The notes below the pieces were generated by a model. It was not told where the DNA came from. It saw only the letters and a program-made list of their open reading frames with translations, and made no database searches. Source: Aerococcus sanguinicola (GTDB taxonomy: Bacteria > Bacillota > Bacilli > Lactobacillales > Aerococcaceae). Taken from it: a DNA stretch of 64,000 nucleotides. The position numbers and the translations under genes are program-made. Location of the stretch: assembly GCF_008726925.1 (NCBI RefSeq), contig NZ_VYWO01000004.1, forward strand, positions 1-64,000. The letters are read 5' to 3'. Of the stretch, positions 8,273 to 19,154 are shown piece by piece; the stretch's first letter is position 1, and each line of letters starts with the position of its first letter.

Positions 8273-8283
8273 CCGGTTCTTGC

Positions 8284-10125
8284 TTAATTTTCTGCTTTTT
8301 TCTTGCGCTTGTTGAAGCGGGCACGTTCGCTCTTGTTGAGGATACGTTTGCGGACGCGGACGGTTTCTGGAGTTACTTCGCAGAGTTCGTCATCATCCAT
8401 GAATTCAAGAGATTGTTCCAGGTTCAAGACGCGGGGTTCCTTGATGGTTGCGGTCTGGTCCTTGGTTGCAGAACGCACGTTGGTCAAGTTCTTGGCCCGG
8501 ACAATGTTCACGTCAATGTCTTCTTCCCGGGCATTTTCCCCGACAACCATGCCTTCGTAGACCTCTGTCCCTGGGTGAACAAAGATTGTTCCGCGGTCTT
8601 CCACGTTCATGATACCGTAAGTGGTGGCCTTGCCGGTTTCAGTGGATACCAGCGAGCCATTGCGGCGGCCGCCGATTTCTGCATTAATCAGGGGTTGGTA
8701 GGAATCGAAGCTGTGGTTCATGATCCCGTAACCGTGTGTCATGGTCACGAATTGGGTACCGTAGCCGATCATCCCACGGGCTGGCACCAGGTAGTTCAAG
8801 CGGACCGTGCCGCGGCCTTCGTTCACCATATCTAACATTTGCCCCTTGCGTTGGTTCAGGGAATCGATAACAGAGCCTTGGTATTCTTCTGGCGTGTCGA
8901 TTTGAACGGATTCAAAAGGTTCTTGCTTGGTCCCATCAATCTCACGGATAATCACTTCAGGCCGAGACACTTGGAGCTCGAAACCTTCCCGGCGCATGTT
9001 CTCAATCAAGATGGAGAGGTGGAGTTCGCCCCGGCCAGACACAATCCATTGGTCAGGTTCTGGGGTATCTTCAACACGCAGAGAAACGTCAGTATGGAGC
9101 TCATACTTCAAGCGTTCTTCGATCTGACGAGCCGTCACGAACTTCCCTTCCCGCCCAGCAAAAGGTGAGTTGTTGGTCATAAAGGTCATTTGCAGGGTCG
9201 GTTCATCGATCCGAAGTGGAGGTAAAGCTTCCTGTACGTCGGTATCCGTCACGGTTTCACCCACATAGATGTCTTCCATCCCGGACACGGCAATCAATTC
9301 CCCAGCTTCCGCATGGTCAATTTCAATCCGGTCTAAACCAAGGAAGCCTAAAAGCTTGGTGACGCGGAAGTTCTTCTTGGTCCCATCCAATTTATTCAGG
9401 GTTACTTGGTCCCCAACATTGATCGACCCGCGGAAGATCCGGCCAATCCCAATCCGGCCCACATAGTCGTTGTAGTCGAGCATGCAGACTTGGAATTGAA
9501 GGGGTTCGTCCTTGTTATCTTCAGGGGCTGGCACATTTTCGATGATGGCGTCAAAGATTGGTGCCATGGTCTTCTCTTGCTTGGCAGGGTCTGCGGAATA
9601 GCTAGAGGTCCCGTTCATGGCTGAGGCATAAACGACTGGGAATTCGATTTGGTCTTCGTCTGCCCCCAGTTCAATGAAGAGGTCGAGGACTTCATCCACT
9701 ACTTCCATGGGGCGAGCGGCAGGTTTGTCAATCTTGTTCACAACCACAATCGGGGTCTTCCCTGCTTCGAAGGCTTTTTGGAGGACAAAACGGGTCTGTG
9801 GCATGGTCCCTTCATAGGCATCCACAACCAGAACCACCCCGTCAACCATTGTCATGATCCGTTCCACTTCACCCCCGAAGTCCGCGTGCCCTGGGGTATC
9901 CATGATATTCACTCGGGTGCCCTTGTAGTTAACCGCTGTATTCTTAGAGAGGATGGTAATCCCACGTTCTCGTTCCAGGTCGTTGGAATCCATGGCGCGT
10001 TCGTCTAAGTGCGCCCGCTCATCTAAGGTATCTGAATTTTCTAGTAGCTGGTTAACCAGGGTCGTTTTGCCGTGGTCAACGTGGGCTATAATGGCGACAT
10101 TCCGAATATCTTCGCGTTTTGTCAT
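8284..10125 (-). CDS. typA: Ribosome-associated GTPase TypA/BipA
   Basis: Translational GTPase related to EF-G and LepA that acts in 50S assembly and stress adaptation. The start [20 protein letters not shown] gives 613 residues, the typical length. GTPase motifs seen are AHVDHGKTT (P-loop), [15 protein letters not shown] (switch II) and NKID. Then come the beta-barrel domain, EF-G-like domains and the basic BipA C-terminus. The open frame extends 40 codons further upstream, but that extension has no ribosome site and no family match; AAGGAG lies 11 nt before the chosen ATG. It lies downstream of a UPF0223 gene and a suhB-like gene on the same strand. Confidence 0.95.
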   Translation of the reverse strand: MTKREDIRNVAIIAHVDHGKTTLVNQLLENSDTLDERAHLDERAMDSNDLERERGITILSKNTAVNYKGTRVNIMDTPGHADFGGEVERIMTMVDGVVLVVDAYEGTMPQTRFVLQKAFEAGKTPIVVVNKIDKPAARPMEVVDEVLDLFIELGADEDQIEFPVVYASAMNGTSSYSADPAKQEKTMAPIFDAIIENVPAPEDNKDEPLQFQVCMLDYNDYVGRIGIGRIFRGSINVGDQVTLNKLDGTKKNFRVTKLLGFLGLDRIEIDHAEAGELIAVSGMEDIYVGETVTDTDVQEALPPLRIDEPTLQMTFMTNNSPFAGREGKFVTARQIEERLKYELHTDVSLRVEDTPEPDQWIVSGRGELHLSILIENMRREGFELQVSRPEVIIREIDGTKQEPFESVQIDTPEEYQGSVIDSLNQRKGQMLDMVNEGRGTVRLNYLVPARGMIGYGTQFVTMTHGYGIMNHSFDSYQPLINAEIGGRRNGSLVSTETGKATTYGIMNVEDRGTIFVHPGTEVYEGMVVGENAREEDIDVNIVRAKNLTNVRSATKDQTATIKEPRVLNLEQSLEFMDDDELCEVTPETVRVRKRILNKSERARFNKRKKKAEN

Positions 10126-10187
10126 TGATGTCTTAACTCCTTTTTCTATTCCTTCTATTATCTGGTCAAATATGGTTCGATACGTTT

Positions 10188-10262
10188 GCTGGTGGTGACA
10201 TAGTGCCTGGCCTTCTGCTTGTCCAAGGCCTTCGCTCACAAGCACAAAGCATGGTCACCAGC
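10188..10262 (-). promoter_or_regulatory. Long hairpin in the typA 5' leader
   Basis: Arms GCTGGT (10188-10193) and ACCAGC (10257-10262) enclose an inner GGCCTT/AAGGCC hairpin, about 65 bp before typA. It could be a regulatory leader structure (TypA is a cold/stress protein) or another dispersed hairpin. Function is unknown. Confidence 0.3.
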
Positions 10263-10347
10263 ACACAGCACACCGTACAGAACCAAAAAATCTGCTTTAT
10301 CATTTTATCACTATTACTAGGCCTTGCCTAGCGCTTATTGGGGATTT

Positions 10348-11145
10348 TTACATTTTATCCCAGGCGGCTTCGACCGCTAAATACTTGACGAATTGCTGGT
10401 AGGCGCTGGGATAGCCGATCACACCTGAGCCCTTGTGGAGGAGATCGAGCCTGCTGCCGTCAAACTGGCTAAAGCTAAGCCCTGCCTCCTGGGCGATCAC
10501 AGACCCCGCTGCCACGTCCCAGGGAGCAAGCTTGGGCGAGAAGTAGAGCAGGAGGTCGCCCCTCAGCACATAGAGAATCTGCAGGCCAGCTGACCCATAA
10601 ATGCGAAAGCCCAAAGCCTGGTCAATGAAGTCCTGGATGCGGTGGGTATTATGGAGGGCGTAGGACCCGTTCCCAGCAATCAGCCCCTGGCGCAAGGGCT
10701 TGTCGTCAAAAGTCTTGGTGAAGGGCTGACCGTTCCAAGTCACCCCTTGCCCCTGCCAGGCAGCGACATAATCATCATTGACCACATCGTAAATCACCCC
10801 AAACTGGCCTTCCCCGTCCACATAACGGGCCAGCATAATGGCGAAGTGGCGGCGTTGGCCGTAGAAATTAGCCGTCCCGTCAATAGGATCGATAATCCAA
10901 ACGCTGCCCTCCAGGCTGTCCGACTGCTTGCCCTCGCCTTCTTCCCCGATAATCCGGTCATCCGGGAAGTTGTCCTGGATCTGATGGCGGAGGTAACGCT
11001 CGGTCTCCTCGTCCAGATTGGTCACAATATCCTGGTGGCTGGTCTTCTCATTCACCGTCAGGCCTTGGTCCATCCCCTGGCGGATGTGGTCCGCTGCCGT
11101 CATCACCCAGCTGTGAACGAGTTCTTCAATGGCTTGTCTATTCAT
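10348..11145 (-). CDS. Inositol monophosphatase family protein (SuhB-like)
   Basis: Mg-dependent, Li-sensitive phosphatase superfamily. The 265 residues contain the metal-binding motifs GEEGEG, DPIDGTANFYG and the C-terminal WDVAAGSVIAQEAG. Substrates in Firmicutes are uncertain (inositol phosphates, NADP or nucleotide phosphates). It sits 12 bp downstream of the UPF0223 gene, the pair being common in Bacilli, and 222 bp upstream of typA. Start ATG with AGGGGGAAGTAGA upstream. Confidence 0.9.
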   Translation of the reverse strand: MNRQAIEELVHSWVMTAADHIRQGMDQGLTVNEKTSHQDIVTNLDEETERYLRHQIQDNFPDDRIIGEEGEGKQSDSLEGSVWIIDPIDGTANFYGQRRHFAIMLARYVDGEGQFGVIYDVVNDDYVAAWQGQGVTWNGQPFTKTFDDKPLRQGLIAGNGSYALHNTHRIQDFIDQALGFRIYGSAGLQILYVLRGDLLLYFSPKLAPWDVAAGSVIAQEAGLSFSQFDGSRLDLLHKGSGVIGYPSAYQQFVKYLAVEAAWDKM

Positions 11146-11157
11146 TCTACTTCCCCC

Positions 11158-11427
11158 TTAAGGCATGGTTACGCGTCCAGCATCAGTCGCCTTGGCCTTC
11201 TGCATGGTCCGGTACAAGTTATAGGACGACACCTTCTCGAAGGCATTGCCCAATTGCTTCTCTTCCATCTTGCTGGGTACCACTTCCTTAAAGTCTCGGT
11301 AAGCCGCCAGCAAGTCCGCACGGTCAACTCCGCCTTCATAAGCAAGCTCCACCGCATGCCAGAGCTCGACCACCGCCGTCATCTCCTCCGTCGTCCAATT
11401 CATATCCAGTGGGTAAGCATAGCCCAT
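11158..11427 (-). CDS. UPF0223 family protein (YktA-like)
   Basis: An 89-residue protein of the UPF0223 family with the pattern YPLDMNWTTEEMTAVVELW...VELAYEGGVDRADLLAAYRDFKEVVPSKMEEKQL...SSYNLYRTM. Its function is unknown; family members are small helical proteins. First gene of the UPF0223-suhB-typA series. A GGGGGAATTTGAG ribosome site precedes the ATG. Confidence 0.87.
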   Translation of the reverse strand: MGYAYPLDMNWTTEEMTAVVELWHAVELAYEGGVDRADLLAAYRDFKEVVPSKMEEKQLGNAFEKVSSYNLYRTMQKAKATDAGRVTMP

Positions 11428-11499
11428 CTCAAATTCCCCCTTCAGCGCTCTATTTGCTTCTATTATAGCAGAAAATAGAAAGCCATGGCAGACAGGGGA

Positions 11500-11575
11500 T
11501 TGCTTGGCTTTAGCCGTGTTGATCCGCTAATGTTTCAAGGCCCAAATTCAAAAGCGCAAGGTATGCTCACTAGCA
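11500..11575 (+). repeat. Partial right end of the MITE-like element
   Basis: GGCTTTAGCCGTGTTGATCC through GTATGCTCACTAGCA matches the right end of the element at 11667-12037, with no left end. It looks like a remnant next to the intact copy. Confidence 0.45.
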
Positions 11576-11666
11576 GTTAAAGTCTCCAACCCCTATCAAA
11601 TAAAAGCAGAACTAATTTAAGCTTTTTAATAAGAACCACTATTAAGCGAAATTTTTGCAATTCGTT

Positions 11667-12037
11667 TAGTGAGCAGGAGTGGAGCGTTGAAGTTGGTCCT
11701 TAGCCATGAATAAGCAAGCCCCAGGGTGTGAAGGCTAGCGGGAGAAATAGACCTCTGGAGCAAAGAGCCAGAGAAGACTGCAAGTCTTCGGCGGATCTTT
11801 GTGAAGAAGACCTATTTCTGCTAGCCTGAACCCGACTAGATGCGAATTACAGAGCGTAGGCGTCAGCCGTACGAGCCGTTTGAATCTTGCTAGGCGAGAG
11901 ACCAAGGCTCGAGCCGGTGCTATGCTTTAGCCGTTGGAGCGCTAGCGACTTACGGATAAAGTACAAGACGGCTTTAGCCGTGTTGATCCTCTAAACATTT
12001 AACGATCAGACTCAAGACGGAACGTATGCTCACTAGC
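11667..12037 (+). mobile_element. MITE-like element, copy 2 (contains an inserted structured repeat)
   Basis: Begins TAGTGAGCAGGAGTGGAG and ends CGTATGCTCACTAGCA. Its left and middle parts follow copy 1 closely (TTGGTCCTTAGCCATGAA, GATGCGAATTA, GCCGTTTGA). At the same internal site as copy 1 it carries a structured repeat (11724-11837), but of a different sequence type. No protein is encoded. Confidence 0.55.
11724..11837 (+). repeat. Structured repeat inside MITE-like copy 2
   Basis: Starts GGGTGTGAAGGCTAGCG and ends CTGAACCCGACTA. Outer arms AGGCTAGCG/TGCTAGCCT, second arms AAATAGACCTCT/AGAAGACCTATTT, inner hairpin AAGACT-gca-AGTCTT. It is close to the second unit of the array after dapA (49997-50115). 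Confidence 0.75.
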
Positions 12038-12068
12038 ACAAAGTATTTAGTCCAATCCTATCCCCATT

Positions 12069-12098
12069 AAAAAAGAGCCTGGGCAGGCTCTTTTTTGT
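12069..12098 (-). terminator. Terminator of the pdh operon
   Basis: AAAAAAGAGCCT-gggc-AGGCTCTTTTTT, symmetric with T-runs on both strands, 30 bp beyond the lpdA stop. Confidence 0.88.
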
Positions 12099-12127
12099 GT
12101 ATAGAATCAATTTTTTGTCTAAAAGGA

Positions 12128-13540
12128 TTAAGCGTGGATAGCTTGGCCTAAAAGACCTTCTGCACAGTCCTTGATTGCTTCGTTTAAGGTTGGGTGACCG
12201 TGAACGGTTAAAGCAATATCTTCAGCTGTCATGCCAGATTCAATGGCAAGGCCAATTTCAGCCGCAGCATCAGAAGCTTGTGGCCCAACCACTTGGCCAC
12301 CGACAATAATGTTATTGTCTTTAGTAGCAACCAAGCGTACAAAACCTTCAGCGTTAGCCATAGACACAGCACGCCCGTTCCCACCGAATGGGAATTTGAA
12401 GGAGTGAACTTCCAAGCCTTTTTCTTTAGCGTCTTCTTCCGTTAAACCATAGCTGGCTAACTCAGGGTCAGTATAAGCAATTGATGGCATAGACTTGTAG
12501 TCAACAATTGCATTTTCCCCAGCGATAGCTTCAGCCGCTACGATTCCTTCGTAAGAAGCTTTGTGAGCTAAGGCTAAGCCTGGCACGATATCACCGATAG
12601 CGTAAATGTTCTTCACGCTGGTACGGCCTTGTTCATCAACCTTCACTAAGCCGCGGTCGTCCATTTCAACGCCTGCTGCTTGTAGGCCGATTTCAGCCGT
12701 ATTCGGACGGCGGCCAACAGATACGAGAACTTTAGATACGGTAATTTCTTTTTCTTTACCTTTTTCTTCGTATTTAACGGTTACTGAGTCGCCGTTGTCT
12801 GTCGCTTCTTTCGCCATGCCCTTAGTAATCACGGTCATGCCTTTTTTCTTCATGTCTTTTTGAACCACTTTAACCATGTCTTTTTCAAAACCTGGTAAGA
12901 GTTGTGGCGAACCTTCAAGGATGGTTACTTCAGAACCGAGGTTAGCGTAAGCTGTCCCTAATTCTGAACCAACAACGCCCCCGCCGATTACGAGAAGTTT
13001 TTCTGGAACTTCTTCGAAGGCTAAAGCGCCTGTTGAGTCAACGATGTTTCCACCAAACTTGAAGCCTGGGATTTCGATTGGGGTTGAACCAGTTGCGACA
13101 ATCAAGTTGTTGTAAGTATACAATTGATGTTCGTCGCCTTCACCCGTAACGGTTAATTCTTTGTCGTTATTGATGTAAGCATCGCCCCAGATCACATCGA
13201 TCTTGTTCTTCTTGAAGAGGAAGCCAATCCCGTCAGTCATTTTCTTAACGACTTGGTTGTCTTTCCAATCTTGGGTCTTGGTAAAGTCTAAGTTTGTTCC
13301 TTCAGTTGTCACACCGAAAACTTCTGCGCCTTCTAAGGCAGAATGGTAAGCGTGACCTGCTTGGATCAAGGCTTTAGAAGGGATACAGCCCACGTTCAAG
13401 CAAACCCCACCGAGGAATTCGCGTTCAATTACTGTAACCTTTTGGCCTTTTTGGGCAGCACGAATTGCTGCCACATAGCCACCAGGACCTGAACCGATAA
13501 CGACTGTATCTAATTCAATTGCCATTGCTCCTACTACCAT
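12128..13540 (-). CDS. lpdA: Dihydrolipoamide dehydrogenase (E3 of pyruvate dehydrogenase)
   Basis: FAD enzyme that reoxidises dihydrolipoyl groups of PdhC and reduces NAD. The 470 residues show the FAD motif GSGPGGYVAA, the redox pair C47/C52 in GGVCLNVGCIPSK, an NAD-binding GGGVVGSELG and the catalytic HGHPTLNE near 447-454. I kept the MVVGAMAIELDT start because enterococcal orthologues begin with a similar MVVG. The alternative is the ATG five codons in. It follows pdhC by 11 bp at the end of the operon. Confidence 0.97.
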   Translation of the reverse strand: MVVGAMAIELDTVVIGSGPGGYVAAIRAAQKGQKVTVIEREFLGGVCLNVGCIPSKALIQAGHAYHSALEGAEVFGVTTEGTNLDFTKTQDWKDNQVVKKMTDGIGFLFKKNKIDVIWGDAYINNDKELTVTGEGDEHQLYTYNNLIVATGSTPIEIPGFKFGGNIVDSTGALAFEEVPEKLLVIGGGVVGSELGTAYANLGSEVTILEGSPQLLPGFEKDMVKVVQKDMKKKGMTVITKGMAKEATDNGDSVTVKYEEKGKEKEITVSKVLVSVGRRPNTAEIGLQAAGVEMDDRGLVKVDEQGRTSVKNIYAIGDIVPGLALAHKASYEGIVAAEAIAGENAIVDYKSMPSIAYTDPELASYGLTEEDAKEKGLEVHSFKFPFGGNGRAVSMANAEGFVRLVATKDNNIIVGGQVVGPQASDAAAEIGLAIESGMTAEDIALTVHGHPTLNEAIKDCAEGLLGQAIHA

Positions 13541-13551
13541 ATTTTATCAAC

Positions 13552-15204
13552 CTATCCTTCCATTAATAGCAATTCTGGTTCTGACAATAAGCGAGCGACT
13601 TCGTTCAAGCAGCGTTGTCCGACAGCCCCATCGACAATACGGTGGTCGAAGGTCAAGGATAATTTCAGAACGCGGCCAACAGCTAACTCGCCTTCATCGT
13701 TGACAACAGGTTCTTGCTTGATGGCACCGAAACCTAAGATGGCAACTTCTGGGAAGTTAAGGATTGGGGTGAAGAATTCACCACCAGCAGACCCAATGTT
13801 AGAAATGGTAATGGTACCGTCGCCCATTTCTTCGTTGGTTAATTCGCCAGCGTGAGCACGGGCAGCTTTTTCGTTGATTTCGTTAGCAATTTCAAACATT
13901 GATTTTTGGTTAGCGTTCTTGATGTTTGGAACGAATAAGCCATTGTCAGTGTCAGTTGCAATCCCTACGTTATAGTATTTCTTAAGGATGTATTCACGGT
14001 TTTCTTCGTCGATTGATGCGTTAAGCATTGGGTATTTCTTAACGGCAGCGACTAAAGCTTTCACAACATAAGGTAAGAAGGTTAACTTCACATCGCGTTC
14101 AGCGGCAATGCCTTTGAATTTCTTACGGTGATCCCATAATTTAGAAACTTCAACATCCATGAAGAGGGATACTTGAGGTGCTGTGAACTTAGAAGTCGTC
14201 ATTGATTCAGAGATAATCCGACGCATTGGTGAAATCTTAACGCGTTCAACCAAGTCTTCATTTGAAACAGTAGGTGCTGGAGCTGGAGATTTCTTAGCCG
14301 CTTTTTCTTCCTTAGCTGGAGCTGGTTGTTGGCTGGCTTCTTGGCTACCTTCAGCTTGAGCACTTGGGTCGAAGTTGTCAATGTCATCACGGGTAATTTG
14401 ACCGTTCTTGCCAGTTCCGTTCACTAAGGAGATGTCTACGCCTTTATCGCGGGCATACTTACGAACTGAAGGCATGGCTTGGATGACACGGTTTGGATCA
14501 GCTGTAGCAGGTGCAGAAGCTGCGCTACCTGTTGCGTCGTCGTTACCTTCGTCAGCCTTAGCTTCTTGGGCAGGTTGAGAAGGTGTTGACGTATCTTCTG
14601 CGCCGTCATCTTCCCCATTGTGTTCTGGTGAGTCGATTTCAGCTAACACATCGCCTACATTTGCGATGGTCCCAGCTTCTACTAAGATCTTCTTAACGGT
14701 ACCAGCGACTGGTGAAGCTACTTCTTCAACAGACTTGTCGTTTTGGATTTCAACGAGGGAGTCTTCTTCCGTAATGGTATCCCCTTCAGAAACTAACCAA
14801 GAAACGATTTCGCCTTCTGCCATCCCTTCACCAACGTCAGGTAAGCGGAATTTGTAGTAAGAGCCGCCACCATTGCTTGCTGGTGCTGGATCTTCAGCTT
14901 TTTCTTCTTGGGCTGGTGATTCTGGAGTTGAAGCAGGTGCTGCTTCAGCTTCGTTGTCTTCTAAGCCTTCGCCTTCGAATGCGATCAATGGTTCACCAAC
15001 CATTGCTAAGTCGCCTTCTTCATAGTAAAGCTTAGTTACCGTACCTGTTACAGGTGAGGTGATTTCTTCAACGGATTTGTCGTTTTGGATTTCAACTAAT
15101 GTATCTTCTTCATTGACTTGGTCGCCGACTTTGACGTCCCATGCGACGATTTCGCCTTCTGCCATGCCTTCGCCGACATCGGGCATATTAAAAATGTAAG
15201 CCAT
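13552..15204 (-). CDS. pdhC: Dihydrolipoamide acetyltransferase (E2 of pyruvate dehydrogenase)
   Basis: Core of the complex: it transfers acetyl from E1 to CoA. The 550 residues contain two lipoyl domains with lipoylation sites in QNDKSVEE at K43 and K157, each followed by an Ala/Pro/Glu-rich flexible linker. Next is a peripheral-subunit binding domain (about 245-280, [14 protein letters not shown]). The catalytic acyltransferase domain ends in [10 protein letters not shown], with catalytic His at about 521. Two lipoyl domains are normal for some Lactobacillales; many Gram-positives have one. Confidence 0.96.
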   Translation of the reverse strand: MAYIFNMPDVGEGMAEGEIVAWDVKVGDQVNEEDTLVEIQNDKSVEEITSPVTGTVTKLYYEEGDLAMVGEPLIAFEGEGLEDNEAEAAPASTPESPAQEEKAEDPAPASNGGGSYYKFRLPDVGEGMAEGEIVSWLVSEGDTITEEDSLVEIQNDKSVEEVASPVAGTVKKILVEAGTIANVGDVLAEIDSPEHNGEDDGAEDTSTPSQPAQEAKADEGNDDATGSAASAPATADPNRVIQAMPSVRKYARDKGVDISLVNGTGKNGQITRDDIDNFDPSAQAEGSQEASQQPAPAKEEKAAKKSPAPAPTVSNEDLVERVKISPMRRIISESMTTSKFTAPQVSLFMDVEVSKLWDHRKKFKGIAAERDVKLTFLPYVVKALVAAVKKYPMLNASIDEENREYILKKYYNVGIATDTDNGLFVPNIKNANQKSMFEIANEINEKAARAHAGELTNEEMGDGTITISNIGSAGGEFFTPILNFPEVAILGFGAIKQEPVVNDEGELAVGRVLKLSLTFDHRIVDGAVGQRCLNEVARLLSEPELLLMEG

Positions 15205-15316
15205 AGTTAGAGTTCTTCCCTTCTATCTCTTAGTATCTGTTCAAAGCTATCCTTTATCTCATAAAGCTCAGGAGCGGTTAAGTTCTCCCTAACCGCTGCC
15301 AAGCGTTCTTTATCAA

Positions 15317-16309
15317 TTAGAATTGAGTTGCTTTCTTCACTGCTTCTTGGATATCTTCAGCATTTGGTAACCAAACGTTTTCGGCTAAACCAAATGGGAA
15401 GACAGTGTCTGCTGCTGAAACAAATTGGATAGGTGCTTCCAAGCTCAAGATATTACGTTGTGAAATTTCAGCAATCACTTGGTTACCCACGCCAGCTTGA
15501 CGTTGGGCTTCTTGAACCATAACCACGCGGCCTGTCTTGTCAACAGAAGCGCCGATGGTTTCCATATCTAGAGGTTGAACCGTACGTAAGTCGATCACTT
15601 CAGCTGAGATGCCTTCTTTTTCAAGGGCGTCAGCAGCTTTCAGGGCTTCACGAACCATGTAGCCGTAAGCGATGATGGTCACGTCATTCCCTTCGCGTGC
15701 CACATTAGCCTTGTTCAATTCGATTTCATATTGTTCTTCAGGAACTTCTTCACGGAATGACCGGTAAAGTTTCATGTGTTCTAAGAAGACAACAGGGTCA
15801 TTGTCACGGATAGAAGCGGTCAAGAGACCTTTAGCTTCATATGGGCTTGATGGGATAACGACCTTAAGGCCTGGTGATTGTGCCATTAAACCTTCTAGTG
15901 AGTCGGCGTGCATTTCAGGTGTGTGAACGCCCCCGCCGAATGGTGAGCGAACAGTAATTGGCATGTGACGGGTGCCGCCCATCCGATAACGAGTACGTGA
16001 CATTTGACCAGAGATGGAGTCCATCACTTCGAAGACGAAGCCGAAGAATTGGATTTCCATAACGGGACGGAAACCTTGAAGAGCTAAACCGATGGCTAAA
16101 CCACCAATACCAGATTCTGATAGAGGTGTATCGCTGACACGGTCTTCACCATACTTGTCGTATAAGCCTGTTGTGGCACGGAATACACCGCCGTTTTTAC
16201 CCACATCTTCACCAAAGATTAAGACTTTTTCATCGCGTGCCATTTCTTGGTCTAACGCTTCTGTAATGGCTTCAACCATTGTTTTGTTGCGGTTGTTCTT
16301 TTTAGCCAT
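15317..16309 (-). CDS. pdhB: Pyruvate dehydrogenase E1 beta subunit
   Basis: Transketolase-like beta chain of E1, working with PdhA to decarboxylate pyruvate. The 330-residue length is typical. Family features seen are [26 protein letters not shown], the region [17 protein letters not shown] and the C-terminal domain [11 protein letters not shown]. It starts two bases after the pdhA stop, implying translational coupling. A 112-bp gap separates it from pdhC. Confidence 0.96.
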   Translation of the reverse strand: MAKKNNRNKTMVEAITEALDQEMARDEKVLIFGEDVGKNGGVFRATTGLYDKYGEDRVSDTPLSESGIGGLAIGLALQGFRPVMEIQFFGFVFEVMDSISGQMSRTRYRMGGTRHMPITVRSPFGGGVHTPEMHADSLEGLMAQSPGLKVVIPSSPYEAKGLLTASIRDNDPVVFLEHMKLYRSFREEVPEEQYEIELNKANVAREGNDVTIIAYGYMVREALKAADALEKEGISAEVIDLRTVQPLDMETIGASVDKTGRVVMVQEAQRQAGVGNQVIAEISQRNILSLEAPIQFVSAADTVFPFGLAENVWLPNAEDIQEAVKKATQF

Positions 16310-16311
16310 GC

Positions 16312-17415
<1,104 letters not shown>

Positions 17416-17919
17416 TTATAATCATTCCTCTCTTATAATAAAAATTCTTTCAGTTATTAAATCAAGTGCATTCAATTCTGTATCAATCAAATGCAGCCCT
17501 CTGTTATAAAGTATCATTTTAAAGTATAAAAAGCAAGCCTTATAGCTTTTACAGGTGAAAGTTCTTTTATAGTACAGAAAAATGAATGAAAAGGCTGTCT
17601 TTTCTTTAGTTTGAGCTTTTTTTCACAAGACTTTATTGCTAAGGAAGGCCATGGTCTCAGGCCTTTGAATGAACTTTTAGTTTTTATTTAAATATTAAAT
17701 CTTATACCTGTACCAGTCTTTAGCGAGCATCTGTTATAATATCCCGTGGAACAAGAAGACAAAACGCTTGTTTTAAGCGTTTTCACGGCAGATTTGGTGA
17801 AAGCTTTTTCTTGGACTGTTTTAGCTAAAGAAAATATTAAGCAAAAGCGCTAAACATTTGGCCTTTTTAACGGTATAATGAAGGGAAGACATTTGCTAGA
17901 CTAGAAAGGATGTTAACTT
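17416..17919. other. Divergent intergenic region between pdhA and def
   Basis: No gene is seen. For pdhA (minus), TTGCTT at 17531-17536 and TACTTT 17 bp further form a weak promoter candidate. On the plus strand there is an extended -10 TGtTATAAT ending at 17740 and a second TATAAT at 17874-17879. The 17740 signal is 180 bp upstream of def, so the def transcript may have a long leader or two starts. Confidence 0.4.
17851..17879 (+). promoter_or_regulatory. Candidate def promoter
   Basis: TAAACA (17851-17856), a 17-bp spacer, then TATAAT (17874-17879), 40 bp before the def start codon. Confidence 0.5.
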
Positions 17920-18492
17920 ATGATTACAATGGATGATATTATTCGGGACGGTCATCCCACCCTGCGGAAAAAGGCGGAAAAAGTGACCTTCCCCTTGACA
18001 GACGAGGACCTAGCCTTCGCCCAAGACTTGATGGACTACCTCCACAACAGCCAAGACGAAGAAATCGCTGAGAAATACGGCCTGCGTGCAGGTGTCGGCC
18101 TGGCTGCTCCCCAAGTCAATGTCTCCAAGCAAATGACTGCGGTCCTGATCCCTGACTTGGAAGACCCAGATGGCAAGATTATTATGGAAGAAGTGGTCTG
18201 CAACCCACGCATCCTCAGCCACTCCCTGGAGAAAGTTGCCCTGCCTAGTGGCGAAGGCTGCCTGTCCGTTGACCAAGACGTCCCAGGCTACGTCCCCCGC
18301 CCCGCGCGCATCACCCTCCGCTACCAAGACCTGGAAGGCAATGAGCACAAAAAACGCTTCAAAGGCTACCCCGCCATCGTCCTCCAACACGAAATCGACC
18401 ACCTCAACGGCATCCTCTACTACGACCACATCAACCCAGACGACCCCTTCTCCCTCGACGAAAACTCCTTCGTATTGGGCGAAGAATATTAA
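17920..18492 (+). CDS. def: Peptide deformylase
   Basis: Metallohydrolase that removes the N-formyl group from nascent proteins. The 190 residues fit the longer type 2 enzymes of Gram-positives. The three motifs are intact: GVGLAAPQ at 58-65, EGCLS at 112-116 (C114 metal ligand) and QHEIDH at 156-161 (H157 and H161 ligands, E158 catalytic). AAAGGATGTTAACTT precedes the ATG. The position next to pdhA is common in Bacilli. Confidence 0.96.
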   Translation: MITMDDIIRDGHPTLRKKAEKVTFPLTDEDLAFAQDLMDYLHNSQDEEIAEKYGLRAGVGLAAPQVNVSKQMTAVLIPDLEDPDGKIIMEEVVCNPRILSHSLEKVALPSGEGCLSVDQDVPGYVPRPARITLRYQDLEGNEHKKRFKGYPAIVLQHEIDHLNGILYYDHINPDDPFSLDENSFVLGEEY

Positions 18493-18506
18493 AGAAGAAG
18501 GATCAG

Positions 18507-18538
18507 CAAGCTAGCCAGACCCTGGCTAGCTTGTTTTC
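18507..18538 (+). terminator. def terminator
   Basis: CAAGCTAGCCAG-acc-CTGGCTAGCTTG followed by TTTTC, 15 bp after the def stop. Confidence 0.85.
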
Positions 18539-18571
18539 ATTATGGTGTGGGTGAGCTAGCTTGCCTAGTAG

Positions 18572-18845
18572 AGCTTCAACTTGTTAATGAAAGCCGCATT
18601 AGCAAGTTGCCGCCAGCCTACTTGCTAAAGGAGGCCTCGTTTGCAAGTTGTCGGATTCCTATTTGCTAACAGAGCCCTCATTCGCAAGTTACCGGATTCC
18701 TACTTGCTAACAGAGCCCACATTCGCAAGTTGTCGGATTCCTATTTGCTAACAGAGCCCTCATTCGCAAGTTGTCGGATTCCTATTTGCTAACAGAGCCC
18801 TCATTCGCAAGTTACCGGCAACTCACTCGCTTACAGAGGACCGCT
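18572..18845. repeat. Six-unit hairpin array with an exact 41-bp period, GCAAGT words
   Basis: GCAAGTT begins at 18602, 18643, 18684, 18725, 18766 and 18807, exactly 41 bp apart. Most units continue (G/A)(T/C)CGGATTCCTA and an inverse (A/T)TTGCTAA, then CAGAGCCC. The arms GCAAGT/ACTTGC enclose 12 nt. It ends 20 bp before the truncated SDR gene. The array at 46655-46860 uses the same words in the other orientation. Confidence 0.85.
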
Positions 18846-18862
18846 AGCTTTTTTCAAACATA

Positions 18863-19066
18863 ATGGTCTGCCCGGCTTATATCAATACCCCACTGACTGA
18901 AACCGTCGCACCAGAGATCCGTGAAAAATTAGCGAGCTTGCATCCGATTAACCGCATGGGTGAAGTCGATGAATTCTCTGCTGCTATCCTCTTCCTGGCT
19001 TCTGATGATGCGTCCTTTATCTCAGGGACAGACATCAAGGTCGATGGCGGCTACACGGCAGTTTAA
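18863..19066 (+). pseudogene. C-terminal remnant of a short-chain dehydrogenase
   Basis: The frame encodes only the last ~65 residues of an SDR: VCPAYINTPLT (substrate-loop region after the active site), INRMGEVDEFSAAILFLASD and the C-terminal FISGTDIKVDGGY. The NAD-binding half, the catalytic Ser/Tyr/Lys motif and a ribosome site are missing. The 41-bp array lies immediately upstream, so the 5' part was probably lost by deletion or replaced. It is unlikely to make a functional enzyme. Confidence 0.75.
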
Positions 19067-19112
19067 TAGGATAAAAAGTATAGACCAAGTCAAAATCACT
19101 TCACTTCGATAC

Positions 19113-19149
19113 AAAAAAGGCTGGAACTTTTGCGGTTTCAGCCTTTTTA
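19113..19149. terminator. Bidirectional terminator
   Basis: AAAAAAGGCTG...TCAGCCTTTTTA hairpin between the SDR remnant (+) and the membrane-protein gene (minus). Confidence 0.75.
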
Positions 19150-19154
19150 TTGGC

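Noticed and set aside
8284..10245. 40-codon N-terminal extension of TypA
   Set aside because: The open frame reaches 10245, but the extension overlaps a leader hairpin, has no ribosome site and is absent from the TypA family. The start at 10125 has AAGGAG.
10642..11478. 278-codon open frame on the plus strand
   Set aside because: It is antisense to the inositol-monophosphatase-like and UPF0223 genes, has no ribosome site and matches no family. It is a shadow of GC-biased codons. The same applies to long antisense frames at 8248-8835 and 55459-56223.
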